From Propionibacteriaceae bacterium (GTDB lineage Bacteria > Actinomycetota > Actinomycetes > Propionibacteriales > Propionibacteriaceae), in assembly GCA_031267645.1 (NCBI GenBank), contig JAIRYW010000021.1:62001-126000 (forward strand): a stretch of DNA of 64,000 nt, read 5' to 3'. A model generated the notes under the pieces. That model had not been told where the DNA came from and searched no databases. It was given only the letters and a program-made list of their open reading frames with translations. Positions 24,922-36,400 of this stretch are shown in pieces; within the stretch, counting starts at the first letter, position 1, and every line of letters starts with the position of its first letter. Made by a program: the position numbers and the translations under genes.

Positions 24922-27230
24922 TCAGGCATCGTCCCTTCGGCTCGGGCCACCCCTACGCGCCCGACACCGAGCAACGTTGGCCGGTCGTGCCGGTGGTGGG
25001 GGAGCCTTGGCGGCTGGGGGTCAGGACCTCGGGCCAGGTCGAGGCGGTGACGGTGGAGATCCGGTGCGACGACCTGCCCCAGGCCGAGTTGGAACTGGTC
25101 CAAGTGGTCCGTTCCTCGCGGGGACAGGCGATCGACGGCGGACATCTGGCCTCGGCCCAGGCCCGCCAGGCCCGCCGGGCCGGCGGCTGGCAGGTCGAAT
25201 TGGATCAGGTCCCGTCGGGGCTGATCAGCTACCGTTTCATCGCCTGGCTGCCCGACGGCGGCCAGCGCGGCACGGCCTGGTTCACGGTCGCCGCGGCCGC
25301 TTGGCGGCCCGCGCCCGACGCGACGCTGGGGTCCGGTTCGGACCAGCCCGGGGAAGAGATCGCGACGCTGGGGTCCGGCTCGGACCGCCCTGGGGAAGAG
25401 GCCGCGGCGCTGAGATCCGGCCGTCCCGGCTTGGTCCCCGGCTCGGTCGAGGTCTTGGACGACGGCGTCCGCCTCCATCGAGTCAGATTCGATCTGGGTC
25501 TGGCCCCGGGCGAGCACGTGGTCGGTTTCGGCGAGCGTTACGACGCCCTCGACCAACGCGGCCAGACCCTGGACGCCCAGGTCTTCGAGCAGTACAAAGG
25601 CCAGGGCCGAAGCCGTAAGACCTATCTGCCGATGCCCTTCGCCCACGTCGTGGGCGGGGTCGGCTGGGGTTTCCACGTCCACACCAGCCGTCGGGTCTGG
25701 TTCGACGTCGGGGCCAGCCAGCCCGATCGACTGACGATCACCGCCGAGGTGGACCAGCCCTCCGACTCGGACCGGCCGCTCGATTGGAGCTTGTACGTCG
25801 GTTCGCCGACCGCGGTGCTGGACCAGTTCTTGGACCAGGTCGGTCGGGCCCGCCAACTACCGGACTGGGTCTTCCGGCTGTGGGCCTCCAGCAACGAGTG
25901 GAACACCCAGGCCGAGGTCGAGCGCCAGGTCGACTTGCACCGGAAGCACGGCCTGCCGCTGGGCAATCTGGTGATCGAGGCTTGGAGCGACGAGAAAACC
26001 TTCACCTGTTTCCGTGACGCCCAGTACGAGGTCAACCCCGACGGGGCGCCGCACCGGCTGGCCGACTTCAGCTTCCCGCCCGACGGGGCCTGGCCCGATC
26101 CCAAGGGCCTGGTCGATCGTCTGCACCAGCAAGAGATCAAGGTCCACCTGTGGCAGATCCCTTTGTTGAAGGCCCGTCCCCACCCGGTCGGCCAGGCCAA
26201 GGCCGACCTGGCCGCCGCCGTCCAGGCCGGCGTCTTGATCCGCCAGCGCGGACCGGACGGCCGGCTGCGGCCGTACCGCAACCGGGGCTGGTGGTTCCCG
26301 CTCTCCGCCATGCCCGACTTGACCGCCCCCGAGGCGGCCCGCTGGTGGACCGAGCGGCGGCGTTACCTGGTCGAGGAGGTGGGCGTGGACGGCTTCAAGA
26401 CCGACGGCGGCGAACACGCCTGGGGAGCCGACCTGGTCTATCTGGACGGCCGATCCGGCGCGGTCAAGAACAACGCCTACCCGGTGGCTTACGCCCGGGC
26501 CTACGGCGACCTGTTGGAGTCCTGCGGCAAGGCCCCGGTCACCTTCAGTCGGGCCGGCCATGTCGGCAGCCAGGCCCACGGCGCCTTCTGGGCTGGGGAC
26601 GAGGACTCGACCTGGCCGGCCTTCCGCTGGTCCATGCTGGCCGGACTGAGCGCCGCCGCCTGCGGGATCGTCTACTGGGGCTGGGACATCGCCGGTTTCT
26701 CCGGCCCCGTGCCTCAGGCCGAACTGTACGTCCGGGCCATGGCCGCCAGCGCCTTCCTGCCCATCATGCAGTACCACTCCGAGTTCAACCACCATCGCCG
26801 GCCCTGTCGCGACCGCACGCCTTGGAACGTGGCGGATCAGACCGGCGACCCGGCCGTCCTGGACGAGGTGCGCCAGATCGTGCGGCTGCGGGAACGTCTG
26901 CTGCCCTATCTGGCCGCCCAGGCCCGTCTCACCGTCGAGACTTCCCGGCCTCTGATGCGTCCCCTCTTCTTCGACCATCCCGGCGATCCGGCGGTCTGGG
27001 AGCATCCGATCCAGTGGCAGTTGGGCGACCACATCCTGGTCGCCCCGGTCACCGCCCCCGGCGTCGAGTCGTGGCCGGTTTATCTGCCGGCCGGCCACTG
27101 GGTCGAGGCTTGGAGCGGGCGTCCGGTCTCCGGCGCCGCCCTGGTCCAGGCGGTGACGGCCCGTCACCAGACCCCGGCCTGGGTGGCCGCCGCGGCCTGG
27201 CCGGACTTGAGGACGGTTTTCGACGGTTGA
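24918..27230 (+). CDS. GH31 alpha-glucosidase-family enzyme
   Basis: 770 residues. The barrel shows nucleophile Asp496 in 'GVDGFKTDGGEHAWG' and acid/base Asp561 in 'FWAGDEDSTWPAFRWSM'. Also present are 'GFGERYDALDQRG' in the N-terminal beta-sandwich and 'VAPVTAPGVESWPVYLPAGHWVEAWSG' in the C-terminal beta-domain. The family hydrolyses alpha-glucosides or alpha-xylosides with retention. No signal peptide, so it acts on imported sugars with the GH15 enzyme. Around residues 134-165 a 14-residue unit (GSGSDxPGEE core) is duplicated by a 42-bp tandem repeat. Exact substrate is unresolved. Confidence 0.88.
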   Translation: MIRHRPFGSGHPYAPDTEQRWPVVPVVGEPWRLGVRTSGQVEAVTVEIRCDDLPQAELELVQVVRSSRGQAIDGGHLASAQARQARRAGGWQVELDQVPSGLISYRFIAWLPDGGQRGTAWFTVAAAAWRPAPDATLGSGSDQPGEEIATLGSGSDRPGEEAAALRSGRPGLVPGSVEVLDDGVRLHRVRFDLGLAPGEHVVGFGERYDALDQRGQTLDAQVFEQYKGQGRSRKTYLPMPFAHVVGGVGWGFHVHTSRRVWFDVGASQPDRLTITAEVDQPSDSDRPLDWSLYVGSPTAVLDQFLDQVGRARQLPDWVFRLWASSNEWNTQAEVERQVDLHRKHGLPLGNLVIEAWSDEKTFTCFRDAQYEVNPDGAPHRLADFSFPPDGAWPDPKGLVDRLHQQEIKVHLWQIPLLKARPHPVGQAKADLAAAVQAGVLIRQRGPDGRLRPYRNRGWWFPLSAMPDLTAPEAARWWTERRRYLVEEVGVDGFKTDGGEHAWGADLVYLDGRSGAVKNNAYPVAYARAYGDLLESCGKAPVTFSRAGHVGSQAHGAFWAGDEDSTWPAFRWSMLAGLSAAACGIVYWGWDIAGFSGPVPQAELYVRAMAASAFLPIMQYHSEFNHHRRPCRDRTPWNVADQTGDPAVLDEVRQIVRLRERLLPYLAAQARLTVETSRPLMRPLFFDHPGDPAVWEHPIQWQLGDHILVAPVTAPGVESWPVYLPAGHWVEAWSGRPVSGAALVQAVTARHQTPAWVAAAAWPDLRTVFDG
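25320..25403 (+). repeat. In-frame 42-bp tandem duplication within the GH31 gene
   Basis: Two near-identical 42-bp units start at 25320 and 25362 (both GCGACGCTGGGGTCCGG...) and encode ATLGSGSD(Q/R)PGEE. A decayed third unit follows. It looks like a minisatellite expansion in a surface linker of the N-terminal domain. Confidence 0.6.
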
Positions 27231-27283
27231 GCCGAGGGCGGACGGTCGGGCCAGGCTTCTGACCGCTCGCAGCCGGCTAGGGC

Positions 27284-27991
27284 TCAGCGTCGTTTCACCA
27301 GTGCGTACCCTCGGCCATAGTCGGTCTCGATGTCGAAGTCTCGGCCGGCCGCGCCGCCCAGTTTGGCCCGGATGCGGGAGACGTGCGTGCGGACCGCCCG
27401 GACGTCGTCGTTCGCGTCCAGGCCCCAGGCCATCTCATAGAGGTGGGCGGCGGTCACCGGTTCGCCCTGGGCTCGGGCCAGCGCCAGCAGGAGCGCGAAC
27501 TCGCGTGGCGTCAGGGCGATGTCGCGGCCGCTGAGGAAGGCCCGCATCGTCGCGGTGTCCAAGCTCAGCGACCCGAACTCGACCACTGCGGCCGACGAGC
27601 CGGCGCCAGTCCCTTGACCCGCCCGGCGCAGCAAAGCCCCGATGCGAGCGATCAGCACCCGGATGTCGTACGGCTTCGGCAAATAGTCGTCCCCGCCGGC
27701 CCGCAGGCCGTCGACGATGTCCTCGGTTTGGTTCTTGGCGCTCAGGAACAAGACCGGCAACCCCTGGAGGCCGCTGCCAGGTGCGCGCAGCTGGCGGCAG
27801 AATTCGATCCCGTCGCCGTCCGGCAACATGATGTCCAGGACCAACAGGTCCGGCGTCTTCGCTTTGAGGGCGGCCCGGGCTCCCGCCAAATCCGTCGCCG
27901 TCAGCGCTCGGTGGCCGGCCCGTTCCAGCATGGCCTGGTTGACTTTCAAGATGTGGACGTTGTCCTCCACCAGCAAGACGGTCCGGGTCAC
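27284..27991 (-). CDS. OmpR-family response regulator
   Basis: 235 residues. Receiver domain with acidic pair 'VEDN', phospho-acceptor Asp53 in 'LLVLDIMLPDGDG', Ser/Thr switch in 'VLFLSAKN', and Lys in 'YLPKPYD'. The C-terminal winged helix contains 'FLSGRDIALTPREFALLLALA' and 'VRTHVSRIRAKLG'. It overlaps the sensor kinase gene by ATGA and so is co-translated with it. Regulated genes are unknown; the giant surface-protein gene lies divergently beyond the kinase gene. Confidence 0.93.
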   Translation of the reverse strand: MTRTVLLVEDNVHILKVNQAMLERAGHRALTATDLAGARAALKAKTPDLLVLDIMLPDGDGIEFCRQLRAPGSGLQGLPVLFLSAKNQTEDIVDGLRAGGDDYLPKPYDIRVLIARIGALLRRAGQGTGAGSSAAVVEFGSLSLDTATMRAFLSGRDIALTPREFALLLALARAQGEPVTAAHLYEMAWGLDANDDVRAVRTHVSRIRAKLGGAAGRDFDIETDYGRGYALVKRR

Positions 27992-30000
27992 GGCTCGACC
28001 TGTCTCCCCGATTGGTCCCCCCGGTCGGCCAGCGGCAGCGTGAAGGTGACCGACGTGCCCTGGCCGGGCGCGCTCTCCAGGGTGATCAGGCCGCCGTGGA
28101 ACTCCACCACGTCCCGACAGATGGCGAGACCGAGACCGGTCTCCTGGTCACCGCTGACCCCCCGCTCGAAGACTCGTTCCAGCAGGTCCGGGCGGACGCC
28201 TTCGCCATCGTCCTCCACGCTGAAGGCCACGGCGTCAGCTCGGGCTCGGGCCCCCATCCGCACGCTCCCGCCTTCGGTGTGACGGTTGGCGTTGACGCAC
28301 AGGTTCGTCAGCACTTGGATGACCATGTCCTCGTTCGCCAGCACATCTGGGCAGCCGGCCGCGACGGCCCAATCGAGCCGGTTGCCTCGGGTCTGGAGGA
28401 TCGGGCCGCAGATGGCCGCCGCACGGGCCAGCAGTCTCTCCGGCGCCACCGGCTCTAAGCCGGCGGTCCTCGGCGGCGAGGCCGAACTCGTCAGCAGCTG
28501 CCCCGCCAACAGGGCCAGCCGGTTGGCCTCCAGCGAAATGGTCAGGAGATTCTCACTCGTTCCCTGGTCGACGGTGCCGTCTTCCAACTGCGCCCGGGTG
28601 TACTGGGCGTAATTGCTCATCACCGTCAGCGGCGTCCGCATCTCATGGGAGATATCGGACAAGAAGACTCGTCGCATTTGTTCTTGCCGTTCCAGTTCCT
28701 CCGCCTGCCGCCTGGTTCGCGTCAGCGCCTCCTCGGAACGGGAGAAGTCCAACGCTAGCGCCAGCATGTTTGTGAAGACGAACACCATCATGCCGGCCTG
28801 GAGCAGGTTGAGGTCGTCGTATCGTCCGGTGAAGCGGTAGCGCGTGACGTCCGCCGCGGCCAGAACGCCCAGCGCTCCCGCGCCGGCCAAGACCAGGCAC
28901 TGCTCGACGCCTCGCGGCGCCCGCGCCTTCGTCATCAGGCGCAGCGTCCAGGCGAAGGCCAGGACCAACAAGCCTAGGTAGACGATTTGCAAGGTCGGAA
29001 TGAGCCGTGTGTAGACGGTGGAGGGTAGGAATAGAACCAGGGACAGGCTGAGTGAGGCCAGTGCCCAGTTGGCCGCCAAGAGCGCGCGCGGCAGCTGCCG
29101 GTCCGTCATCTGGTTCAGATAGAGCAGCACGAAGAAGGCGAACCCGACCATGGCTCCGGCCTCGATCCCGTGCGACATCCGCCAGCTCAGGTCGGGGAAC
29201 AGCACCATGATCAGCTTTTGGTCGGTGATCAAAGTGCGCACCATGATGGACAGACAGGCCAGAGAGAAGTAAAGGAAGCGTGGTCGTCGCGAAACCACGA
29301 AGAAACCGAGCAGGAACATTCCGGCCGCCAGCATGGAGCCCGCGATGATACCGCCCCGCAGTCTGGCTTTGTCCACCATCGTGGTTATGGATTGTTGGCT
29401 ACCGAGGTACTGGGGATAGAGCTGGCCTCCCTGGGCGTGGACGAATTCGGACCGCTGCACCACTATCTCGGAGCCACCGGCCTGGGCTGTGAAATAGACC
29501 GTGTAGTAAGAGGTTTTCGGGACGCTGGAGGCGGCGTCGGTTCCCGGACGGCCCACTTCGGAAAGCAGCCGACCATCCACCCACAGACTTTGCGCGTAGG
29601 TGGCGCTATAGGCCGTCAGCCCGTAGACCTGGCCCGGCGTCAAATCCACCACCAGGCGGTAGGTGCCGTACTGCCCTGAGCGCCTCGTGATCGGGCTGGG
29701 GGCGGCGCCGACGCCGCGGGCGAAATCGTCCGGCGTGTAAAGCTGGGAGGGATACCAGTCGAAGCAGGTCGCCTCGATCCGCGCGATCCGCCCGTCGAAA
29801 TCGAATCCGATCAGGTGATCCGCCCGCTCCACCGATCGTGTGGCGGTGGCCGTCTGCGCTTGCGCCAGCATGATGACGCCGGTCAGCAGACAGACGCAGA
29901 GGGCGGCGCTGAGCGCCGGACGACGGTTCAGCCGGGGCGTTGGCCCCACCGGGTCGCTCACCTCGGGCGGTCGCGACGGCCGCCAGGTCGCAGGCGTCAT
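27988..30000 (-). CDS. 7TM (7TMR-DISM-like) membrane sensor histidine kinase
   Basis: 670 residues. N-terminal signal/TM 'AALCVCLLTGVIMLAQAQ', an extracytoplasmic beta-sandwich of about 170 residues ('GTYRLVVDLTPGQVYGLTAYSATYAQSLWVDGRLLSEVG', typical of the DISM extracellular jelly-roll), then seven hydrophobic segments between about residues 210 and 415. The cytoplasmic part has a short coiled coil, HisKA with His452 in 'SDISHEMRTPLTV', N-box 'NLCVNANRHTEGG', and G-boxes 'VEDDGEGV' and 'ETGLGLAI'. The extracellular fold often binds carbohydrates in relatives. The gene is divergent from the giant adhesin gene. Confidence 0.9.
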   Translation of the reverse strand: MTPATWRPSRPPEVSDPVGPTPRLNRRPALSAALCVCLLTGVIMLAQAQTATATRSVERADHLIGFDFDGRIARIEATCFDWYPSQLYTPDDFARGVGAAPSPITRRSGQYGTYRLVVDLTPGQVYGLTAYSATYAQSLWVDGRLLSEVGRPGTDAASSVPKTSYYTVYFTAQAGGSEIVVQRSEFVHAQGGQLYPQYLGSQQSITTMVDKARLRGGIIAGSMLAAGMFLLGFFVVSRRPRFLYFSLACLSIMVRTLITDQKLIMVLFPDLSWRMSHGIEAGAMVGFAFFVLLYLNQMTDRQLPRALLAANWALASLSLSLVLFLPSTVYTRLIPTLQIVYLGLLVLAFAWTLRLMTKARAPRGVEQCLVLAGAGALGVLAAADVTRYRFTGRYDDLNLLQAGMMVFVFTNMLALALDFSRSEEALTRTRRQAEELERQEQMRRVFLSDISHEMRTPLTVMSNYAQYTRAQLEDGTVDQGTSENLLTISLEANRLALLAGQLLTSSASPPRTAGLEPVAPERLLARAAAICGPILQTRGNRLDWAVAAGCPDVLANEDMVIQVLTNLCVNANRHTEGGSVRMGARARADAVAFSVEDDGEGVRPDLLERVFERGVSGDQETGLGLAICRDVVEFHGGLITLESAPGQGTSVTFTLPLADRGDQSGRQVEP

Positions 30001-30432
30001 GGCGGCAGATTCTATCGTCGTCAGGCCTTCCCAGCTTCGGTCGGAGGCCAGACGACGCCTGCTTTCCCTCTTTCCGGCCAGCCGGCGTCGCCGCGGCTAA
30101 GCGGTGTCACAGCGTCATCGGTCGGCCTCGGCGGGCCCCGGCCGGCTCGACGAGGGACGAACGTTACATTTCAGAGACCTTCTCTCGCCCTCGGGCCGGA
30201 CGTTTGTACGGTCCAGTTGGAGTGTCATGACTCCGGCCGGTTCCACCCGCCGGCCTGGTCCAGCCGATTCCGACTCATCGGCTCCAACGGACCCGGCCAG
30301 GCGCGCGCGACCGACAGCCAAGGCCGCCGCTGAAAGGCGGTTCCATCAAGGAGCGTTGAGGTGAGGAGCACAAGCCACGGGCGCCGCGGCCCCGGCCCGC
30401 CTCGACGGCCACACCGGCGCTAAGGAGCCACT
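30001..30432. other. Intergenic region between the sensor kinase and giant surface-protein genes
   Basis: 432 bp without a convincing gene; short frames present have no homology that I recognise. It must hold the divergent promoters, but I could not find a clear -35/-10 pair. A TAAGGAG ribosome-binding site at 30421-30427 serves the giant gene. Confidence 0.5.
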
Positions 30433-33400
30433 GTGTCCCGATCTCCCCGTCAGATCGCCTACCTGACCGCCTTCGCCCTGGCTGCCATGGTCGTGCCTTG
30501 GGCGGCCGCCCCGCCGGCCGCTGTCGGAGACGAACCTTCGCTGGTGGCCGAGGAGCCCCGGACTGACCTTCCGACCCCGGTCGACGCCGCCAAGGCCGTG
30601 TCGGTCCGCGTCTCAGCCGAGCCGACGGGTCAGGCTTCGGCCCAGAACGGATCCGGTCCGTTCGTCGTGATGGCCGCCGACCAGGTCCTCATCACCGCAC
30701 CGGTGATCCTGGGTCAGGCTGAAGTGGGCGCCACTCTGAGCGTGGACCCGGTCTCGACGGACCCGGAGAGCGCCGTCGTGCTGTACGCCTGGCTGGTCGA
30801 CGGCCTGCCCGTCAAGCAAGGGACGGGCTCTGAGGCGCGGTCTTGGACCCCGACGCTGAGCGACCTGGGCAAGGAGATAGTCGTACGTGTCACGGCGGTC
30901 AGCGAAGGCCACTCCACGGCCGTCGCCGAATCGGTGGTGGTGACGGTGGGCGTGGTCCAGCCCCAGATCAGCGGCGATCCCCGGGTCGGCTCTGAACTGA
31001 CGGTCGCGGCGGCGAGCGATGTGCCGGCCGGTTGGACGGCGACCTACACCTGGTTGAGGGATGACGGCGTGGAGTTGCGGTCCGGGACCGACCAGGCGGC
31101 CCGGGCTTACACCCCGGCTGTGGCCGATGTGGGGAAACAGATCACCGTCGTGGTGTCCTTGGCCGGCGCGGGTCTGACGGCGGCGGCCGAATCCGACCCG
31201 GTCCAGATCGGCCTTGGGATCCTCGCCATCGACCGGCCGGGCTGGTCGGCCACCCCCCGAGTCGATCAGCAGTTGGCGATCTGGAAATACGCCAGCCGTC
31301 CGGCCCATGCTCAGGTGACCTATTCGCTTCTGCTCGACGACCAAGAAGTCTGGTCAACTGTCACCGGCAGCACGGCTGGGTTGTTGTATTACACACCGAC
31401 CGGCCAGCAACTCGGCCAATCGGCCGTGCTGCGCCTGTCGGCGGCGTTGGACGGCTATGCCACCGTGGTGACTGAAAGCGATCCGCTCACCGTCCTGCCG
31501 GGCCAATTCGGGTTGACCCGGCCGCAGATCGGCGGCGACCCCATGGTGGGCGGCGTGCTGACGGCCGGCCTGACGGGAGCGCCATCGGACGCGACATTGA
31601 CTTACACCTGGCTGGCGGACGGCGCCGTGATCCAATCCGGCGCCGGGGCCGACCAGCACACCGTCAGGCCGGCCGACTCGGGCAAGGCGATCCAGGTGCG
31701 GGTGGCGGCGGAGATGCCGAACTACACGCCGGCCACCTCCACTCTGTCTCCGCCGGTGCTGGCCGGGCAGCCCTGGGTCGGCCAGCCGGTGGCCGCCATC
31801 CGATCCTCGGCCACCGCCACCACGGGCGCCCCGGGCACTGCCCTGCAAATCCAACCGGAGGGACATCCCAGCCAGTTCCAGGCCGCGCCGGTGGTGGCGC
31901 TGCCGCCGGGCGGGACCATCGTCTACACCTGGTTGGCCGATGGTGTGCCGACCACGTCGCCGTCGATCGCGGACGGAGCCACCTCCGGGACGTTCGAGCA
32001 GATGAGCTGGTTCCAAATCGGACCAGAGCACGCCGGCCGAGAACTGACGGTGCGGGCCACGGCGACCTGGGACGACCTGCCCCAGGCGGTCAGCGAATCG
32101 GCTCCGGTCGCGATCGACCCAGCGGTGATAGAAGCCATCGCGCCGGTGATATTCGCCAACTACGGGGTGGGCGAGACGATCCGGGTCGGCCCCTCGAACT
32201 TCACTCCCAACGGAATCTCACCGTCCCCCAGCCGGACCTTCGAGTGGCTGGTGGACGGTGTGGTGGTGAAGACCGGCCTGGAGACCTTCTACGACGGCTA
32301 TGACGCCCGGGCTTACACGGTCAGGCTGGAAGACCTGGGCAAGGAGATCACCGTCCGGCTGACCGTCGCCAGCGAGGGCTACCAATCCATTCCCGCCACC
32401 TCTGCTGCGATCATCGGCGGCGACTTGACCATCGCACCGGCCGTGATCAGCGGCGTCCCCAAGCCCGGCAGCCTGCTGTTATGCAACGATCCTGTGGCCA
32501 GCCTCTACGGCGGAGAGACCACCTTCACCTGGCTGGTCGACGGTGTGGTGATGAAATCTGGCACGATCCGGGGGAGTGCCGACAGCCCACGCGCTTACCG
32601 ACCGACCGTGGCGGACGTCGGCAAGAGCGTGGTGGTCAGATTGGAGAACCGGCTGGCCGGCCACATCGTGGCGGTCAGCGAAACCGAGCCGATAGTGGTT
32701 CTGCCCGGGGACAGTTGGGTCGATCGGCCGGTGATCTTGGGCCAACCCCGGGTGGGCGCCGCCTCGACGGTGGACCAGGTCGCGACGTCGAACGCGGACG
32801 CGACGGTGGCCTACACCTGGCTGGTCGGCGGCCGGCCGGTCAAGTCCGGGACGGACGCCGCCGCGCGGACCTACACTCCGGCCCCGGGGGAGGCGGGCGA
32901 ACGACTCACGGTCAGGGTGTTGGCGACTGAGACGGGCTACGCGCCGGCGGAGAACCAGTCCGAGCCGGTCACGGTCCTGTCGGATGACCAGTTGACGGTC
33001 GACCGGCCGGTGATAAGCGGGGCGGCCCAGGTGGGCGGAACATTGACGGTGGCTCAGGTGGCGACCTCACCCATCGGCGGGGCGGTGACCTACAACTGGC
33101 TGGCCGACGGCGTGACGGTCCAGTCCGGGACGGACCCGCAGGCGAGGTCCTACACGCCAGTGGCCGGGGATTTGTTCAAACAGGTGACCGTGCGGGTGAC
33201 AGCGGCCTTGGCCGGGCGGACCGAGGCGGTCAGCCAGTCGACGCCGGTCGTGATCGAGCCCGCTGACGTGTTCACGGTCGAACGGCCGGTCATCGAAGGC
33301 GTGGTCAGAGCGGGTGCGGCGCTGGAAGTTTCTCCCGTCCAGACCAGCCCGGCCGGCGGAGCAGTGGTCTACAACTGGCTGGTCGATGGCGTGGCGGTCA

Positions 33401-36400
33401 AATCTGGCGATGGTCCTGACGCCCGGTCCTATCGACCGGCTGGCGGCGACGTCGGCCACCTGCTCTCGGTGCGGGTCCAGGCGACGGCCCCCGGCCAGGT
33501 CCGGGCGACGGCGGAATCTGATCCGGTCACGATCGGCGCTGGGACGTTGACGATCGGACAGCCGTGGTTCGAGGGATATCCCAACCCCGGCGGCAGCCTC
33601 TCTGCCCGGACGCCCGAGTCTGACCCGCCGGGGGCGGACTTGTCCTACAGCTGGCTGTTGGACGGTGTCGTGGCCCAGCCCTGGGTCCAATACATGCCCA
33701 ACCGGTACGCCCCGACCGAGGCTGACACGGGAAAAGAATTGGTGTTGCGGGTCGTGGCCCGGATGGACGGCCACACGACCTCGGTGGCGGAATCAGATCC
33801 GGTCGAGATCGGCCTGCCGCTGCTCAGGATATTCAAAGTGTTCTCGCTCCAACCCTTTCCCTTCAGAGTGGGCGCCACCGTCACCGCCGGCCAGGTGATG
33901 CTCTACGACGAGGCGCCCGCCGGCGTGCCGGTGACCTACACCTACAGCTGGTTGATCGGCGGTGAAGAGAGGCAGACCGGAGACGGCGTGGCGGCGGCGA
34001 GCTACACGCCGGTTCCGGCCGACGTCGGCCAGACGATCAGTCTGCGGGTCACGGCCTCGGCGCCCGGTCGCACGAGCGTTCCTTACACCTTGACCACAGT
34101 GACTTTGATCCAGCCCGGCTGGTTGGGGGTGGGCCAGCCCGTCATCAGCGGCGACCCTCGAGTCGGTTCCAGCTTGACGGTCGAGGAAGCGACGACCACT
34201 CCAGCGGGCGTTCAGGTGACCTATCTGTGGTACGCGGACGAACAACTGAGAAAATCCGGATCCGACGCGACGGCCCGTTCCTACACGCCCGACGTCGACG
34301 ACCTGGGCCGGGACATCACGGTCAGGGTGGCGGCCGAATCGACTGGTCACGCGCCGGCCCAGGCCACCTCGGATCCGGTCATGGTGATGGCCGGGTCGTT
34401 GACGGTCGACCGGCTGGTGATTTCCGGGGACCCGCGGATGGGCTCTGAGCTGACTGTCGCCGCCGTGGCCACCGACCCGTCGGGGGCGGTGGTGACCTAT
34501 TCGTGGTTGGTCGACGGCGTGACGGTCCGCTCCGGCACGGGCGCGGCGGCGCGTTCCTACACGCCGGTTCCGGAGGACGTCGGCGCCGACGTCTGGGTCG
34601 AGGCGGCAGCGACCCTGGCCGGTCACGAGGCCGCGCGCAGCCAGTCCCAACCGGTCAAGATAGTCGCCTCCAACCAGTTGATGATCGAGACCCCTGTCAT
34701 CATCGGTTTCCCCAAGGCGGGTGTGGATGTGGAGGTGGGAGCGGCGGTGACGACGCCGGACTACGCCATGCCGTGGGTCCACTATTACTGGTTGGTGGAC
34801 GGCGAAGTGCGCGCTTCCAGTGATCTCATCAGCCAGATCTGGGCCTACCGGTTGGATCCGGCGGACGTGGGCAAGCCAGTCCAGGTCAGGATCACGGCCG
34901 AACTGGGCGGTTTCGAGGACGCCGAGGCTTACAGCGCGCCGGTGACGATTCTTCCCTCCAACCAGTTGGAAGTCGCCCCGCCGACCTTCTACCGCGAAAG
35001 CGTGGTGGGCAGTGAATTGCTAGTCAACCCGGTGATGACGAGCCCGGAGGGAGCCTCGATCCACCTGACTTGGCTGGTGGGCGGCCAAGAGGTCATGTCC
35101 GGTCCGTACGAGACCGCGTCGAGTTACCACCTGCGGGGGAGCGCCTACGGGGAAGACATCGTCGTCGTAGCCTCAGCGACCAAAGACGGTTGTCTGCCGG
35201 GGCAGAGCGAGTCGGAGCCGATCAGGGTGGGACTGGGCGCCATGACGGTCGGCCAGCCGGTGATCGGCGGAGACATCCAGATCGGCGGCAGGTTGACGGT
35301 CGGCCAGGTGGCGACGACCCCCGACGACGGCGCCCAGGTGACCTACACCTGGCTGGTGGGCGGCCGGCCGGTCCATTCGGGGGTGGGCGCCGCCGGCCTC
35401 AGCTACACGGCGGCGGCGGCCGACTTCGGCCAGGTGGTCGAGGTGCGAGCCTTGGCCCAGGCGACCGGCTACTTCGACGCCGTCAGCCAGTCGGTTCCGG
35501 TCACTCTGGCGGCCTCCGACCAGTTGACCGTGGACCAACCGGTGATAAGCGGCGACCCGCGGGTGGGCGGCTCGCTGGCGATAGACCCGGTGGCCACGTC
35601 CCCGCTGGGCGGCGAGGTGCTTTACGAGTGGCTGGTGGGTGGCGCTTCGGTCAGGTCCGGGTCCTGGCTGACGACGCGGACTTACAGTCCGGTCGTGGGC
35701 GACCTGGGTCAAGTCGTCACCGTCAGGGCGGTGGCGACGTTGACCGGCTACAACCAGACAATGATCGAATCGGATCCTGTGACGGTGCTCGGCGCCGAAG
35801 AGCTGATGGTGGGTCAGCCCGTGATCAGCGGAGTGCCCAAAGTCGGCTCCGGGTTGGCGGTGGACGAGGTCGCCACCGACCCGAGCGGCGGAACGGTCAC
35901 CTACACCTGGCTGGCCAACGGCGTGGTGGTGAAGTCTGGGACCGACTCGGCGGCGCGGTCCTATCTTCCGCTGGCGGGGGACATAGGCAAGCAGATCGTG
36001 GTCGAAGCGGCCGCCCAGCTGGACGGCTACGAGTCGGCTCTGAGCACGTCTGACGGGGTCACCGTGGCGGCCGGCGACTTGGCTGTCGGCCGGCCGGTGA
36101 TAAGCGGCGACCGGCGAGCCGGTTCAACTTTGACGGTCGAACCGGTCGAGACGGACCCGGACGGCGGTGCGGTCACCTACAGATGGCTGGCGGACGGTCT
36201 GGAGGTCGGGTCCGGCCCGTACGCCGACGCTTCGCGGCACAGCCTCACCGCGGACGACGTGGGCAAGGAGATCGTGGTCGAGGTGTCTGCCACGCTGGCG
36301 GGGCACAACGACGCCGTCAACCGGTCAGAGCCGGTGCTGATCGCCGCCGGGAACATGACGGTCGGCCGACCGGTGATCGTCGGCTCGCCCCGGGTCGGCG

